DNA from: Crossiella cryophila
Lineage (GTDB): Bacteria; Actinomycetota; Actinomycetes; Mycobacteriales; Pseudonocardiaceae
Assembly: GCF_014204915.1 (NCBI RefSeq)
Contig: NZ_JACHMH010000001.1
Span: 2,480,001-2,544,000, forward strand
DNA: 64,000 nucleotides
Direction: 5' to 3'
The notes beneath the pieces are model-generated. The model saw only the letters and a list, made by a program, of their open reading frames with translations, was not told where the DNA came from and did no database searches. This document shows, piece by piece, positions 1 through 7,983 of this stretch (the stretch's first letter is position 1; every line of letters starts with the position of its first letter). The translations under genes were made by a program, and so were the position numbers.

Positions 1-1
1 G

Positions 2-766
2 ATCGGCGACGGCGCGGGCACGGTCGCCGCCTGGCTGACCGCGCTGGCCGGGCACACCCCGGACGCGGACTGGGTGGCCACCATCGCCCGCTGCCGCGCC
101 GAGGCCGCCGCGGCCGCGCAGGCCAGGCTGAAGATCTTCGGCGAGGACGCCTACGTGCACGTGGCCGAGGTGCTCGCGGCCATCGACACGGTGGCCCCCG
201 AGTCCCGGATCCTGGTGCAGGAGAACGGCCTGCAGGACATGTGGTCCTACATCTACCCCTACTACTCCTGCGGTGCGCGCGGCGGTTCGGTGGTGCCCTC
301 CGAGCAGACCACGCTCGGCTTCGGCGCGGCAGCCGCGGCCGGGGTGAAGATCGCCGCCCCGGACCGCCCGGTGATCGCCTTCGTCGGCGACGGCGCGTTC
401 AACCTGTTCCGCAGCGACCTGGAGACCCTGGGCCGGGAAGGCATCGGCGTGGTCTACGTGGTGCTGCGCAACGGCGGCTACGGCTGGCTGCAGTCCCAGC
501 TCGACCAGCACGGCCTGCCTGCCGACCGGTACCCGTTCGTCTCCGGTGAGCTGGCGGCCGCCGCGCACGCCACCCCGCCGCGGGTCGAGCAGGTGGTCAT
601 CTCGGACAAGGCCGCGCTGGCCGAGGGCCTCGGCAAGGCGGTGACCGCCTCCCTGGAGGGCCGGGTCACCGTGGTGCACGTGCCGGTGGAACTCTCCGAC
701 GCCCCACCCGGGATCAGCGACCTGGAAGGCGACTTCCCAGGCGGCAACGACAAGAGCGGCCACTAG
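2..766 (+). CDS. Thiamine-pyrophosphate-dependent enzyme, acetolactate-synthase-like (C-terminal part, 5' truncated by window)
   Basis: The reading frame is open from base 2, so the gene starts before the window; the internal GTG at 74 is not a credible start. The visible 254 residues are the TPP-binding domain of a large-subunit acetolactate synthase/benzoylformate decarboxylase-type enzyme. A GDGAFN segment followed about 25-30 residues later by NGGYGWLQ matches the family's GDG...N metal/TPP signature, and an ENG near the start of the domain is also typical. Such enzymes decarboxylate 2-oxo acids through a TPP carbanion in the cytoplasm. The substrate cannot be told from this fragment. The gene ends opposite a leftward gene, with a repeat array between them. 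Confidence 0.8.
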   Translation: MGDGAGTVAAWLTALAGHTPDADWVATIARCRAEAAAAAQARLKIFGEDAYVHVAEVLAAIDTVAPESRILVQENGLQDMWSYIYPYYSCGARGGSVVPSEQTTLGFGAAAAAGVKIAAPDRPVIAFVGDGAFNLFRSDLETLGREGIGVVYVVLRNGGYGWLQSQLDQHGLPADRYPFVSGELAAAAHATPPRVEQVVISDKAALAEGLGKAVTASLEGRVTVVHVPVELSDAPPGISDLEGDFPGGNDKSGH

Positions 767-787
767 CTCCCAGGTCCGCACCCCACC

Positions 788-912
788 GGCGTGTTGGCCG
801 TTGTCGTACACAGTGTTGGCCGAACTGGTACACCTCTTCGGCCAACACGGCGTCCATAGCGGCCAACACACCGTCCAGTTCGGCCAACACACCGTACGAG
901 AACGGCCAACAC
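788..912. repeat. Array 1 of 22-bp-phased GGCCAACAC repeats
   Basis: Two forward units (GTGTTGGCC at 791 and 813) face four reverse units (GGCCAACAC at 840, 861, 882 and 904). Spacing is 21-22 bp, about two helical turns. Each unit continues into a less conserved segment resembling CCGTACnAGAA. The array fills the gap between the convergent genes ending at 766 and 930. The same unit recurs at 18 kb and 32 kb. There is no long hairpin core at this site. Confidence 0.85.
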
Positions 913-929
913 GGGGGCGGGTGGCTCGG

Positions 930-1499
930 CTAGCTTCCGCGTAGGTAGGCCGTGCCGCGGGGGGACAGGCGGTAGCCGATTTCCAGGCTCTCGGTCAGGC
1001 CCAGTTCCTTGAGTTTGCGTACGTCGTTCTTGAACGCCAGGGTGTCCCGGTCCACCCGGGTGGCCAGTTCGGCCGCCCGGGTGCCGGGACATTCGGCGAT
1101 CAGTGCCAGCACCCGCGCCGTCCACGGCCCGTGCTTGGCCCGGCTGTCCATTCCGGACAGTTTCCGGTCCAGCTCGGCGCGGTCGGCCGCGGACAGTTCG
1201 TCCTTCTCCCGCAACGAGATCCGCGGATCGGCCCCGGCCGGTCGCAGCTCGATCCGGTACAGCTCGGCGTCCGCGCCGGACCGGAGACCGCGTAACAGCG
1301 TTGCCCGGTCAGGGAATCCGGCCTGGGCCGCCTCCGTGTCGGTGAGGTCGGCCACCGGTGTCACCGCGAGGATCTCCACCAGTCCGGTCGCGGTGCGCAG
1401 CACGGTGCCCGCGCGCACGCTGGGCCGCCGCCAGCGCCGGAAGGCCAGCGTCACCGTTCCGCCGGTGATGCCGTCCAGGACGGCCGCGGTGAACAGCAT
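930..1499 (-). CDS. ASCH-domain protein with C-terminal winged-helix-like region
   Basis: A 189-aa protein. The first 100 residues follow the ASCH/PUA-like pattern: a TLAFRRWRRPSVRAG segment, a hydrophobic strand with valines, an AGF segment, then YRIELR and DPR. ASCH folds are RNA-binding-like beta barrels in proteins linked to translation and RNA. Residues 105-189 look like a small helical or winged-helix domain (PGTRAAELATRV, then FKNDVRKLKELGL) that could bind nucleic acid. The ATG follows the espG stop directly (TGAATG), with GAGGA just upstream, so it is probably co-translated with the ESX accessory genes. A link to secretion is not shown. Confidence 0.7.
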   Translation of the reverse strand: MLFTAAVLDGITGGTVTLAFRRWRRPSVRAGTVLRTATGLVEILAVTPVADLTDTEAAQAGFPDRATLLRGLRSGADAELYRIELRPAGADPRISLREKDELSAADRAELDRKLSGMDSRAKHGPWTARVLALIAECPGTRAAELATRVDRDTLAFKNDVRKLKELGLTESLEIGYRLSPRGTAYLRGS

Positions 1500-2288
1500 T
1501 CAGTCCTCGGCCAGCCCACTGAGCAACCGGTCCAGCTGGCCGGTCAGCCGGGTGCCGTCGGCCGGGCTCATCGTGGTCCACGGCGTGCCGTCGGAGCCGC
1601 GGTGCTCCTCCATCAGGTAGCGCCCGGCCGCGGTGTCGAAGAAGGCCACCACGTGATCGGCCCGGTTACGCCGCCCCAGCCGGTCGGTCAGCGTCGCGCC
1701 GAACTGCCCGCTCTGGTCGGCGCCCTCGATCATCTCCGCCACCGCCTTCGCGTCCGCGGCGCTGACCCCGTTGTCCCGCAAGGCTTCGGCGAAGGCCTTG
1801 ACCGAACTGCCCGCCTCCTGGGTGGCCGTGTCGATCACCGCACTGGGCAGCGACACCGAGTGACCCGGCCCGGCCGCGCGGGCAGGCAGCAGCCCGACCA
1901 CGGCCCTGGCCAGCCCGCCGGGGTAGATCGCCCGCAGGCTCAGCACCTCCGCCTCGAGCACGGCCAGCACGGCGTCCTGCCCGGATCCGGCGGCCAGCGC
2001 CCGCACCTCGTGCCCCAGCCACAGCCGGGCGTCCACCGCGCGGGCCGGCCTGGCCAGCAGGGTCAGCGCGTCCACCAGTTCCGGCCGGATGCCGCCGTTG
2101 CGCACCAGGTCGTCGCGGTGCAGCTCGTCCCAGGCCGCGTTGACCGCCGCGGTGCGCTCGTGCTCCTCGAACCCCTGCGGGTGCACGTGCAGCACCACGG
2201 GCATCTCGGGCAGCCGCAACTTCTCCCACAGCACCTGATAGGCCGAGGCGGAGAGCCGGAAGGCCGGGGCGGTGTCGATGTCCAGCAC
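1500..2288 (-). CDS. EspG-family ESX secretion-associated chaperone
   Basis: A 262-aa protein starting at GTG 2288, with AGGAG seven bases upstream; a longer frame to 2633 is an artefact of the preceding Gly-rich gene. It fits the EspG family: N-terminal FRLSASAYQVLWEKLRL, a central region of mixed strands, and a C-terminal DHVVAFFDTAAGRYLMEEH segment near its end. In mycobacteria EspG proteins bind PE/PPE dimers in the cytosol and pass them to the type VII secretion machine. The PPE-like gene ends four bases upstream in the same transcript, which fits a chaperone-substrate pair. No ESX core ATPase, EccB or MycP gene lies in this window. Confidence 0.8.
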   Translation of the reverse strand: MLDIDTAPAFRLSASAYQVLWEKLRLPEMPVVLHVHPQGFEEHERTAAVNAAWDELHRDDLVRNGGIRPELVDALTLLARPARAVDARLWLGHEVRALAAGSGQDAVLAVLEAEVLSLRAIYPGGLARAVVGLLPARAAGPGHSVSLPSAVIDTATQEAGSSVKAFAEALRDNGVSAADAKAVAEMIEGADQSGQFGATLTDRLGRRNRADHVVAFFDTAAGRYLMEEHRGSDGTPWTTMSPADGTRLTGQLDRLLSGLAED

Positions 2289-2292
2289 GGTT

Positions 2293-3474
2293 CTACTCCT
2301 GGTGTTCGCCGATGACCGGCGGCGCGACCAGCCGATCGTCGGTGAAGATCTCGTCGGAATCAAGCACGTACTGGTTCTCGTGCTCCTCGTCCTCCTCGCC
2401 GGGCCGGGCCGCCCCGCCGGGCGCCGCCTGCTGCAGGAACTGCCCGCCCCGCCCGGTCCCCGGCGACCCGGTGCGCGCCGCGGGCACCTGCGTGCCGCCG
2501 CCGACCCCGGCCGATCCACCACGCCCCAACGGATTCCCCGGCCCGGCCGGACCACCGGTGGCCCCGCCGAACCCACCGCCGACCACACCCCCACCGAACC
2601 CGCCGTACCCACTGCCACCACCCGAGACGCCACCGGATGCGCCAGGCCCGAAGTTGCCCGGCACGTTCGACGTGCCCTGCGGTGGCACCGGCGTGTACTG
2701 GCTCGGCGTCACCGCCGCCACTCGCGGATCGTCCACCGCGCCACCCGGCCGCTGCGTCCCGTCCTGGGCAGGCGGACCGTCCTGCTGTTGCGGCACAACG
2801 GAAATCCCGCCATCCGGCGTACCTGGCCGCGACTGATCCCCGCCGCCGCTCGCGCCCCGCCGGGTCGGCACCGCGGTCCGGCCACCCCGGCCACCGGGTC
2901 CCGGCGGCGGGGGAGTGACCTGCTGGTCCACCGCGACCTGCGGCGGCTCGGAGATCGTCGGCAACGCCCGCACGTTCGCGCTGGAGGAGGTCGAGTAGGT
3001 GGACATCACCTGCGCCGCCCGCAGATGCGCCTCCTTGGCCGCCTCCTCCTCGTCCTGCCGATCGGTCTTGACCCCGAAGAAGTTCTTGACCCCCTTGACC
3101 GGCGCCCAGTCCTCCCCGGTCTTGACCTCCACCGGCTTGGGCATCGCCGTCTTGGCCGTGCTGAACGCCTCGGCCTGGGACCCGGTCGCCTTGCCCGAGT
3201 TCTCCACCGCGGTCCTGGCCAGCTCCAGCCACGGCCCCAGCCCGCCGATGGCCGCCTGCGCGTTGTCCGCCGCCTGCCCCTGCCAGACCCCGCCGAGGGT
3301 CTTGAGACCGGTCTTCAGATCGTTGACCGCGTTGAAGAACCCCTGCGCCAGTTCGGCCTGGAACTTCTTGGCGGGTTCGGCGGTGGCCGGGCCACGGCCC
3401 TGCTGCAGGTCGTCGTAGAGCTTCTGGTGCGGAACGGCCAGCCAGTTCCGGCACACGTCCAGCGAGTTGAACAT
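2293..3474 (-). CDS. PPE-like ESX substrate with Gly/Pro-rich linker and acidic tail
   Basis: A 393-aa protein starting at ATG 3474, directly behind a GGGGGAG stretch. Residues 1-130 are predicted helical with a WQG turn (GVWQGQAADNAQAAIGG), the WxG-type hairpin expected in ESX substrates. A low-complexity Pro/Gly/Gln segment follows (roughly residues 180-350), with runs such as GGGSGYGGFGGGVVGGGFGG. The end is acidic (EEDEEHENQYVLDSDEIFTDD). It lacks a Sec signal. The neighbouring espG and small ESX-like gene support export by a type VII system encoded elsewhere. The repetitive GC-rich middle makes strand-opposite open frames here, which are shadows. Confidence 0.78.
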   Translation of the reverse strand: MFNSLDVCRNWLAVPHQKLYDDLQQGRGPATAEPAKKFQAELAQGFFNAVNDLKTGLKTLGGVWQGQAADNAQAAIGGLGPWLELARTAVENSGKATGSQAEAFSTAKTAMPKPVEVKTGEDWAPVKGVKNFFGVKTDRQDEEEAAKEAHLRAAQVMSTYSTSSSANVRALPTISEPPQVAVDQQVTPPPPGPGGRGGRTAVPTRRGASGGGDQSRPGTPDGGISVVPQQQDGPPAQDGTQRPGGAVDDPRVAAVTPSQYTPVPPQGTSNVPGNFGPGASGGVSGGGSGYGGFGGGVVGGGFGGATGGPAGPGNPLGRGGSAGVGGGTQVPAARTGSPGTGRGGQFLQQAAPGGAARPGEEDEEHENQYVLDSDEIFTDDRLVAPPVIGEHQE

Positions 3475-3485
3475 GACTCCCCCTG

Positions 3486-4073
3486 CTACTTCCTCGACAA
3501 CGTGACCAGCGCGGCCTCGGCCACCCGGCTCGCTCGCTTGCACAACTCCTCGCGCCCCAACGGCTGCTTGCGGCCGCCTTCGGCGTAATGCGCGCGCAGC
3601 ACCTGCCCGTCGGCCACATCCACCTGCACGGTGCAGAACTGGCTGCCGGGCGCGACCTCCGTCCACACCTCGTAGCCGGGGTACCCGGAGACACTCACCT
3701 GGCGGACCTCGCCATTGACCCGGCCAGGGGCGAACCGCTCGATGCCCTGCTTGCTGATCGGCACCAGGAAGAAGTTGGTGTTCTCCGCGCGGTTGAGGAA
3801 GAAGCAGTCATCGGCGTCGAAGGTGGTGCTGTGCCCGGGTTTCGGCGGCTGATCCACCCCGAGGGCGCTGCGCTGCTGCTCGGACAACAGCTCGCAGGCC
3901 ACCACCGAGGTCAGGTCGAGGCTGCGGGGCCGGGCGGGCTTGGTCGCGGCGGCGCTGGTGGTCGCCTGCGACGTGGCGGTGGCGACTGTGGTTGGCGCGG
4001 CGTTGCCGCCGCCGCATCCGGCCAGGCCGAAGGCGAGCACCAAGGCGGTGGCGAGGAGACGGCGGTCAGGCAC
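3486..4073 (-). CDS. DUF3558-type secreted lipoprotein
   Basis: A 195-aa lipoprotein. The start is GTG 4073, overlapping the upstream gene's stop by 8 bases; the longer frame to 4244 is the neighbour's shadow. Residues 1-22 form a lipoprotein signal ending LAGC. A short Thr/Ala linker follows, then a DUF3558 domain: VACELLSEQQRSALG, a CFF segment, GYPGYEVW, a conserved FCTVQVDV cysteine and a final ELCKRASRVAEAAL helix. The family is common in actinobacteria, often close to ESX or kinase genes, and has no settled function; the fold suggests an extracytoplasmic sensor or binding protein. Its near paralog is at 4523-5092. Confidence 0.8.
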   Translation of the reverse strand: MPDRRLLATALVLAFGLAGCGGGNAAPTTVATATSQATTSAAATKPARPRSLDLTSVVACELLSEQQRSALGVDQPPKPGHSTTFDADDCFFLNRAENTNFFLVPISKQGIERFAPGRVNGEVRQVSVSGYPGYEVWTEVAPGSQFCTVQVDVADGQVLRAHYAEGGRKQPLGREELCKRASRVAEAALVTLSRK

Positions 4074-4413
4074 GCACGTCTCCCGGGAACTTCGTCCGGT
4101 TGCCGTCCTCGGAGAGGCGGTACTGCCGCTGCACCGCGGTGAGTTGCTCGATGATCGACTGAAGCCGGTCGCGGAAGGCGGAGATCGCCGCGCTGATGGA
4201 TCCGGTGCTGCGCAGGTTCCGGTTGTTGAACTCGGCCGCGACATCCCGGCTGACGTCGTCGTTGCCCATCGGCTCGATCTGCAAGTCGCTGGCGGCCCGG
4301 CTGACCAGCTCGTCGATCCGGTCCTTCGTCTGCTGGTAGAGCCGGATCGCGGCCGGGACCTGGGCCAAGTCGATCTTCATGCCGTCCACCGACACACTGC
4401 CTTGTGGTGCCAC
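4066..4413 (-). CDS. Small ESX-associated helical protein
   Basis: A 115-aa, mostly helical protein between two lipoprotein genes. The GTG at 4413 is preceded by a GGGGGTAG stretch; an internal ATG at 4380 (residue 12) is an alternative. The sequence has PAAIRLYQQTKDRIDELVSRA and a C-terminal helix with many Arg and Gln, matching the two-helix plan of small ESX/WXG100-like partners found next to PPE-like genes in this order. No WxG motif is visible, so the assignment rests on context and helical pattern. It may be a cytosolic partner of the PPE-like protein. Confidence 0.55.
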   Translation of the reverse strand: MAPQGSVSVDGMKIDLAQVPAAIRLYQQTKDRIDELVSRAASDLQIEPMGNDDVSRDVAAEFNNRNLRSTGSISAAISAFRDRLQSIIEQLTAVQRQYRLSEDGNRTKFPGDVRA

Positions 4414-4500
4414 CTCAACTACCCCCTGAGATCAGCTCGTCTCAGATCGTAGCCGCGCCAAACAGCCCTCACCGGCCTGTTCGGCCAGCTCAGGCGACTC

Positions 4501-4514
4501 CACCCGATCGGGTG
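4501..4514. terminator. 14-bp perfect palindrome after the second DUF3558 gene
   Basis: CACCCGATCGGGTG lies 8 bases beyond the stop of the gene ending at 4523, in a 109-base gap. With no loop it is a poor intrinsic terminator. It could equally be an operator for the four downstream genes. Confidence 0.3.
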
Positions 4515-4522
4515 AGGGGTAA

Positions 4523-5092
4523 CTACTTAGCGCTGGTCAGCGTCCCCAGCGCGGCCTCGGCGACCTTGGTGGCGCGCTGGCAGACCTCGTCCTTGGAGAG
4601 CGGCTTGTCGCGGCCCTCCTCGTTGTAGGCGGCGGTCAGCACCCGGTCGGGGGCGGCGTCCAGGTGCACGGTGCAGAACTGCTCGCCGGCGGGCTGGTCG
4701 GTGCGCACCCGGTAGCCGGGGAAGCCCGCCACGGTGACCGCGTCGGTCTGGCCGGTGGCCTTGCCGGGGGCGAACTCGGCGATGCCGCGGTCGGTCACCA
4801 GCACCACCGACAGGCTGACCTTCTCCTTCTGGCTGATGTAGACACAGCTCGGCGCGTTGAAGGTCGGGCTGGTGCCGTCCTCGGCCGGCTGGTCCACGCC
4901 GAACTCGCCCTGCTGCGGCTGGGACAGCAGCGCGCACGGCTTGACGTTGTCGAAGGCCAGTTCGCGTGGCCGGGCAGGCGGTTTGGGCGCCTCGGAGTCC
5001 GCTGCTGAACTGCCACAACCGGCCAGGCCTAGGGCGAGAGCGGCGATCGTCAGTGCGACGAGCGGGCGGCGGCGGTCGTACACGGCGGGCAC
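4523..5092 (-). CDS. DUF3558-type secreted lipoprotein (paralog)
   Basis: A 189-aa lipoprotein from GTG 5092, with AGGAG at proper distance. The signal peptide ends LGLAGC at about residue 26. The mature part repeats the plan of the 3486-4073 product: VKPCALLSQPQQGEFGVDQP, a SCVYIS cysteine strand, GFPGYRV, QFCTVHLDA and EVCQRATKVAEAALGTL. The two paralogs bracket the small ESX-like gene, which suggests a duplicated module. Four Cys in conserved positions could form two disulfides outside the membrane. Function unknown. Confidence 0.8.
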   Translation of the reverse strand: MPAVYDRRRPLVALTIAALALGLAGCGSSAADSEAPKPPARPRELAFDNVKPCALLSQPQQGEFGVDQPAEDGTSPTFNAPSCVYISQKEKVSLSVVLVTDRGIAEFAPGKATGQTDAVTVAGFPGYRVRTDQPAGEQFCTVHLDAAPDRVLTAAYNEEGRDKPLSKDEVCQRATKVAEAALGTLTSAK

Positions 5093-5185
5093 GGGTGTCT
5101 CCTGGCGCTTGTGCGGCCCGGCTCGGTCCGGACCCTGCGTGCCGCGCAGATTACCGAACGTGCGCCGGGCCCTTCCCCGTGGCTG

Positions 5186-5818
5186 TCAGGCGTTCCGCAC
5201 CGTGACCCCGCCGCGGTCCGAACTCGCCGCGATCCCGGGCCCCGGCCCTTGCCGCACCTGGACATCAGCCTTGCCGAGGCGCTCCCTGACCTTGGTGGTC
5301 ACCTGGTACGCCCGGTCGCCCGGCACGGTCACGGTGACCTCGCCGCCCTCGGAATGCGCGCTCAGCCGGTCGAAGCCGCCGGTGGCCGCCACGGTGATCT
5401 CGCCGAGCTTGGTCCGGACGTCGATCTCCGGCGCGCTCACCCCGCTCAGCGTGATGCCGCCGGTCTTGTTGGCCACCTTGACCTTCACATCCTTGGGCAG
5501 GGTGATGTCCCAGTCCACATCGCACTCACCGGCGGCGCCGGAGCAGCCGCCCATCAGCCGGAGCGTGTCGCCGTCGGGGGTGAGCGCGGCGTGCGAGCGG
5601 CGGGTGGTCTGCTGGGTCAGCGCGCGCTTCACCACCAGCCGGTCGCCGCCGGTGATCTTGATGGTGCCGATCAGGTTCTCCAGGTCCACGGCCTTGATCT
5701 CGTTGCCGTACTCGCTGGACTGGTGCTCGACCTCCTCGGTGACCTTGTTGACCGCGGCGCATCCGGTGGCGAGCAGGGCGAGGGTGGTGGCGAGCACGAC
5801 CTTGGCGGGGAACTTCAC
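5186..5818 (-). CDS. DUF4097-family beta-helix lipoprotein
   Basis: A 210-aa protein if started at GTG 5818, which gives a clean lipoprotein signal ending LLATGC and has AGAGAG upstream; GTG 5872 would add a charged 18-residue extension with no visible ribosome site. The mature part is a run of short beta strands with GGITLSGV, GEITVAATGG and GEVTVTVPGD steps, the pattern of DUF4097 putative adhesin/beta-helix proteins. Such proteins are envelope-associated with no defined reaction. It opens the leftward cluster ahead of the DUF3558 genes. Confidence 0.72.
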   Translation of the reverse strand: MKFPAKVVLATTLALLATGCAAVNKVTEEVEHQSSEYGNEIKAVDLENLIGTIKITGGDRLVVKRALTQQTTRRSHAALTPDGDTLRLMGGCSGAAGECDVDWDITLPKDVKVKVANKTGGITLSGVSAPEIDVRTKLGEITVAATGGFDRLSAHSEGGEVTVTVPGDRAYQVTTKVRERLGKADVQVRQGPGPGIAASSDRGGVTVRNA

Positions 5819-6049
5819 TGGCTTGGCTCTCTTCTTGCGCCGGAGGGATGACGGACCGGGCCCGTGGTCCACGCTGTCGGCCCAGGTGTACCCGCCGCGG
5901 CGGTGGCCGTCGACGCGCAGCGCGGCAAATCGGCCTGGCGGGGGACCCCGGCGGCGCGGGCGTCGGCCTGTGGTCGTACCGGATCCGCGACCTGCGGCCG
6001 CGTAGGGTCGGACAGCGACTCACCCCCTTGACTCGCGGAGGTCGCCGCG

Positions 6050-6805
6050 TTGAGCGGACAGACATCGGTGGCCCGGCCCGAGCCGCGCCCGGAGGCCACC
6101 CGGCTGCTGATCGGCCTGAGCTACGCCGGCGGCGGCACCGCCCCGTTGCGGCCATGGGCCCAGGCCGTGCCCGCGGACACCGAACTCGTGCTGGTCTGTT
6201 ATCCGGGGCGGGAACGGCGGTTCACCGAGGCGATGCCCTCGGTCTTCGCCGACCTGGTGACCGATGTGGTGGCCACGGTCCGGTCGGTGGCGCGGGCGCC
6301 GTTCGTGCTCGCCGGGCACAGCATGGGCGCGCTGGTCGCCTTCGAGACCGCGGCGCGGCTGGAGGCGGCCGGCGGGCCGATGCCGTCGGCGCTGGTGGTG
6401 TCCGGGCATTCGGCGCCGCCGCACCTGGGCTTCGCCGGGGACACCGGGCCGGTGGCGCGGCACGCCGATGACGAGCTGCTCGCCTGGATCAGGGAGTACG
6501 GCACGCTGCCGGAGGAGATCCTGGAAGACCCGGACCTGGCCGGGGTGGTGCTGACCGCCTTCCGCGCGGACCTGGCCCTGCACGGCACCTACCGCTACAC
6601 ACCCGGCACCGTGGTGCACGCCCCGGTGCAGGCGCTCATCGGCGCGCGGGACCCGGTGACCCTGGCGGGCGCGAGTCGCTGGCGGGAGGTCGCGGCCGGG
6701 GACTTCCGGGTGGACGAGCTGCCCGGCGCGCACTTCTACACCGGCGAGGTCTGGCCGAACCTGCCCCGGCACATGGCCGCGCTCACCGGGGCGAACCTGT
6801 TCTGA
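6050..6805 (+). CDS. Type II thioesterase (RifR/TesA-like alpha/beta hydrolase)
   Basis: A 251-aa protein from TTG 6050, with GGAGG 8 bases upstream. The triad is visible: Ser91 in GHSMG, Asp200 in GARDPVT and His227 in LPGAHFY. An N-terminal SYAGGG segment is typical of editing thioesterases, which remove stalled or wrong acyl groups from carrier proteins of polyketide and peptide synthases. No synthase gene is in the window, so the enzyme either acts at a distance or belongs to a cluster located elsewhere. A phosphopantetheinyl transferase at 47.9 kb is the only other carrier-protein gene here. Confidence 0.88.
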   Translation: MSGQTSVARPEPRPEATRLLIGLSYAGGGTAPLRPWAQAVPADTELVLVCYPGRERRFTEAMPSVFADLVTDVVATVRSVARAPFVLAGHSMGALVAFETAARLEAAGGPMPSALVVSGHSAPPHLGFAGDTGPVARHADDELLAWIREYGTLPEEILEDPDLAGVVLTAFRADLALHGTYRYTPGTVVHAPVQALIGARDPVTLAGASRWREVAAGDFRVDELPGAHFYTGEVWPNLPRHMAALTGANLF

Positions 6806-6816
6806 GACAAGGAAAA

Positions 6817-6841
6817 GGGGCGGCCCCAGCGGGACCGCCCC
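6817..6841. terminator. Bidirectional hairpin terminator
   Basis: GGGGCGG (6817-6823) pairs with CCGCCCC (6835-6841) across an 11-base loop, between the convergent thioesterase and Spo0M genes. An A-rich stretch on the left supplies a U tract for leftward transcripts. Confidence 0.7.
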
Positions 6842-6882
6842 GACTCCTCGCTCAGCGCGGGTCAGTCAGGACCCGGCAGTAC

Positions 6883-7893
6883 TCACTCGTCGTCGCCACC
6901 GAAGAAGTCGCCGACCTCGTCGATCATCTCGGCGGCCACGAAACCGCCGACCACACCGGCCGCACCGGCGGCGACCATGCCGCCGACGCCCATGCCACCA
7001 CCGCGGCGACCGTGGTCGTCGTCGTGGTCGCGGTAGTGCTGCGGGTGGCCCCCGCCGTGGCCGTAGCCCTGCTGCCCGTAGGCGGGCTGGCCGTAGCCGG
7101 GCTGGCTGCCGTAGTGCTGGGCCATCCGGCCCGCGGCCTGGCCGATCCAGCCGTCGAGGTGCGCGGCCCAGTCGGTCCGCTCGGCCTCCTGGTGGCTGAC
7201 GTGGAAACGGCCGAAGGCGTCGCCGCCCGCGCGGAACATGCCGCCACGCTTGTCCGCCTCCAGGACCACCACCAGCTCGCTGGGGTTGGCCACGAAGGTC
7301 AGCTCGACCTCGTTGATCCGGCCCGCGTACTGGCCGGGCGGGAAGAACTCGATCTCCTGGTAGAACGGCAGCTCCTGGCGCACGCCGTGCAGGTGACCGC
7401 GCTCGACGTCGGCGTTGCGGAACTGGAAGCCCAGTCGCCCGAACGCCTCCAGCACCGCGTCCTGGGAGGGCAGCGGGTGCACGTGCACCGCGTCCAGGTC
7501 GCCCTTGTCCACGGCCTTGGCCACCGACAGCTCGGTGCGCACGCCGACCGACATGCCACGCAGCGGGGCGCCGCCGACGATGGTCAGCGGGGTCTCCCAC
7601 GGCACCGGCAGCTGGAACGGGATGCTGCGCGATTCGCCCTCGCGCAGCTGGAACCGGCCCGCCACCGCGACCCGGAAGAACTCGACAGCGGTGTTGTGCT
7701 CGCTGTCCCCGTGTTCGACCTCCATGCGGGTCACCAGGGACAGGGTCACGTGTTCGATCTCGACGTCGCTGTTGCCGCCGGAGAGGCGGACCTCACCGGA
7801 GAGCTGCCCGCCCGGCCGGCAGTTGGGGTCGTGGAGCACCGTGTCCACGGTCGGCCCGCCGACGCCGAAAGCCTGGAGCATCCGCTTGAACAC
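6883..7893 (-). CDS. Spo0M-like sporulation-control protein
   Basis: A 336-aa protein from GTG 7893. Residues 1-245 match the Spo0M/arrestin-like family: MFKRMLQAFGVGGPTVDTVL, a GGQLSGEVRL strand pair, IPFQLPVPWETPLT, EIEFFPPG and VVVLEADKRGGMF. The C-terminal 90 residues are His/Gly/Tyr-rich (GYGQPAYGQQGYGHGG), then a hydrophobic Gly-rich segment and an acidic end. Bacillus Spo0M affects early sporulation through an unclear cytoplasmic role; actinobacterial homologues are uncharacterised. The extended His-rich tail is a common variation. Confidence 0.85.
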   Translation of the reverse strand: MFKRMLQAFGVGGPTVDTVLHDPNCRPGGQLSGEVRLSGGNSDVEIEHVTLSLVTRMEVEHGDSEHNTAVEFFRVAVAGRFQLREGESRSIPFQLPVPWETPLTIVGGAPLRGMSVGVRTELSVAKAVDKGDLDAVHVHPLPSQDAVLEAFGRLGFQFRNADVERGHLHGVRQELPFYQEIEFFPPGQYAGRINEVELTFVANPSELVVVLEADKRGGMFRAGGDAFGRFHVSHQEAERTDWAAHLDGWIGQAAGRMAQHYGSQPGYGQPAYGQQGYGHGGGHPQHYRDHDDDHGRRGGGMGVGGMVAAGAAGVVGGFVAAEMIDEVGDFFGGDDE

Positions 7894-7983
7894 CAGAAAC
7901 CGTCCTTATCCCCTGTGTTGATGGTGTAGCCCAGCGTAGGGGCTAACGAACGGGACGAACGCCGCGTTCCCGTCACCACGTTT

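Noticed and set aside
2272-3588. 438-codon plus-strand frame opposite the PPE-like gene
   Set aside because: The minus-strand PPE-like frame has the domain features; the opposite frame is an Arg/Pro-rich shadow of Gly-rich coding DNA.
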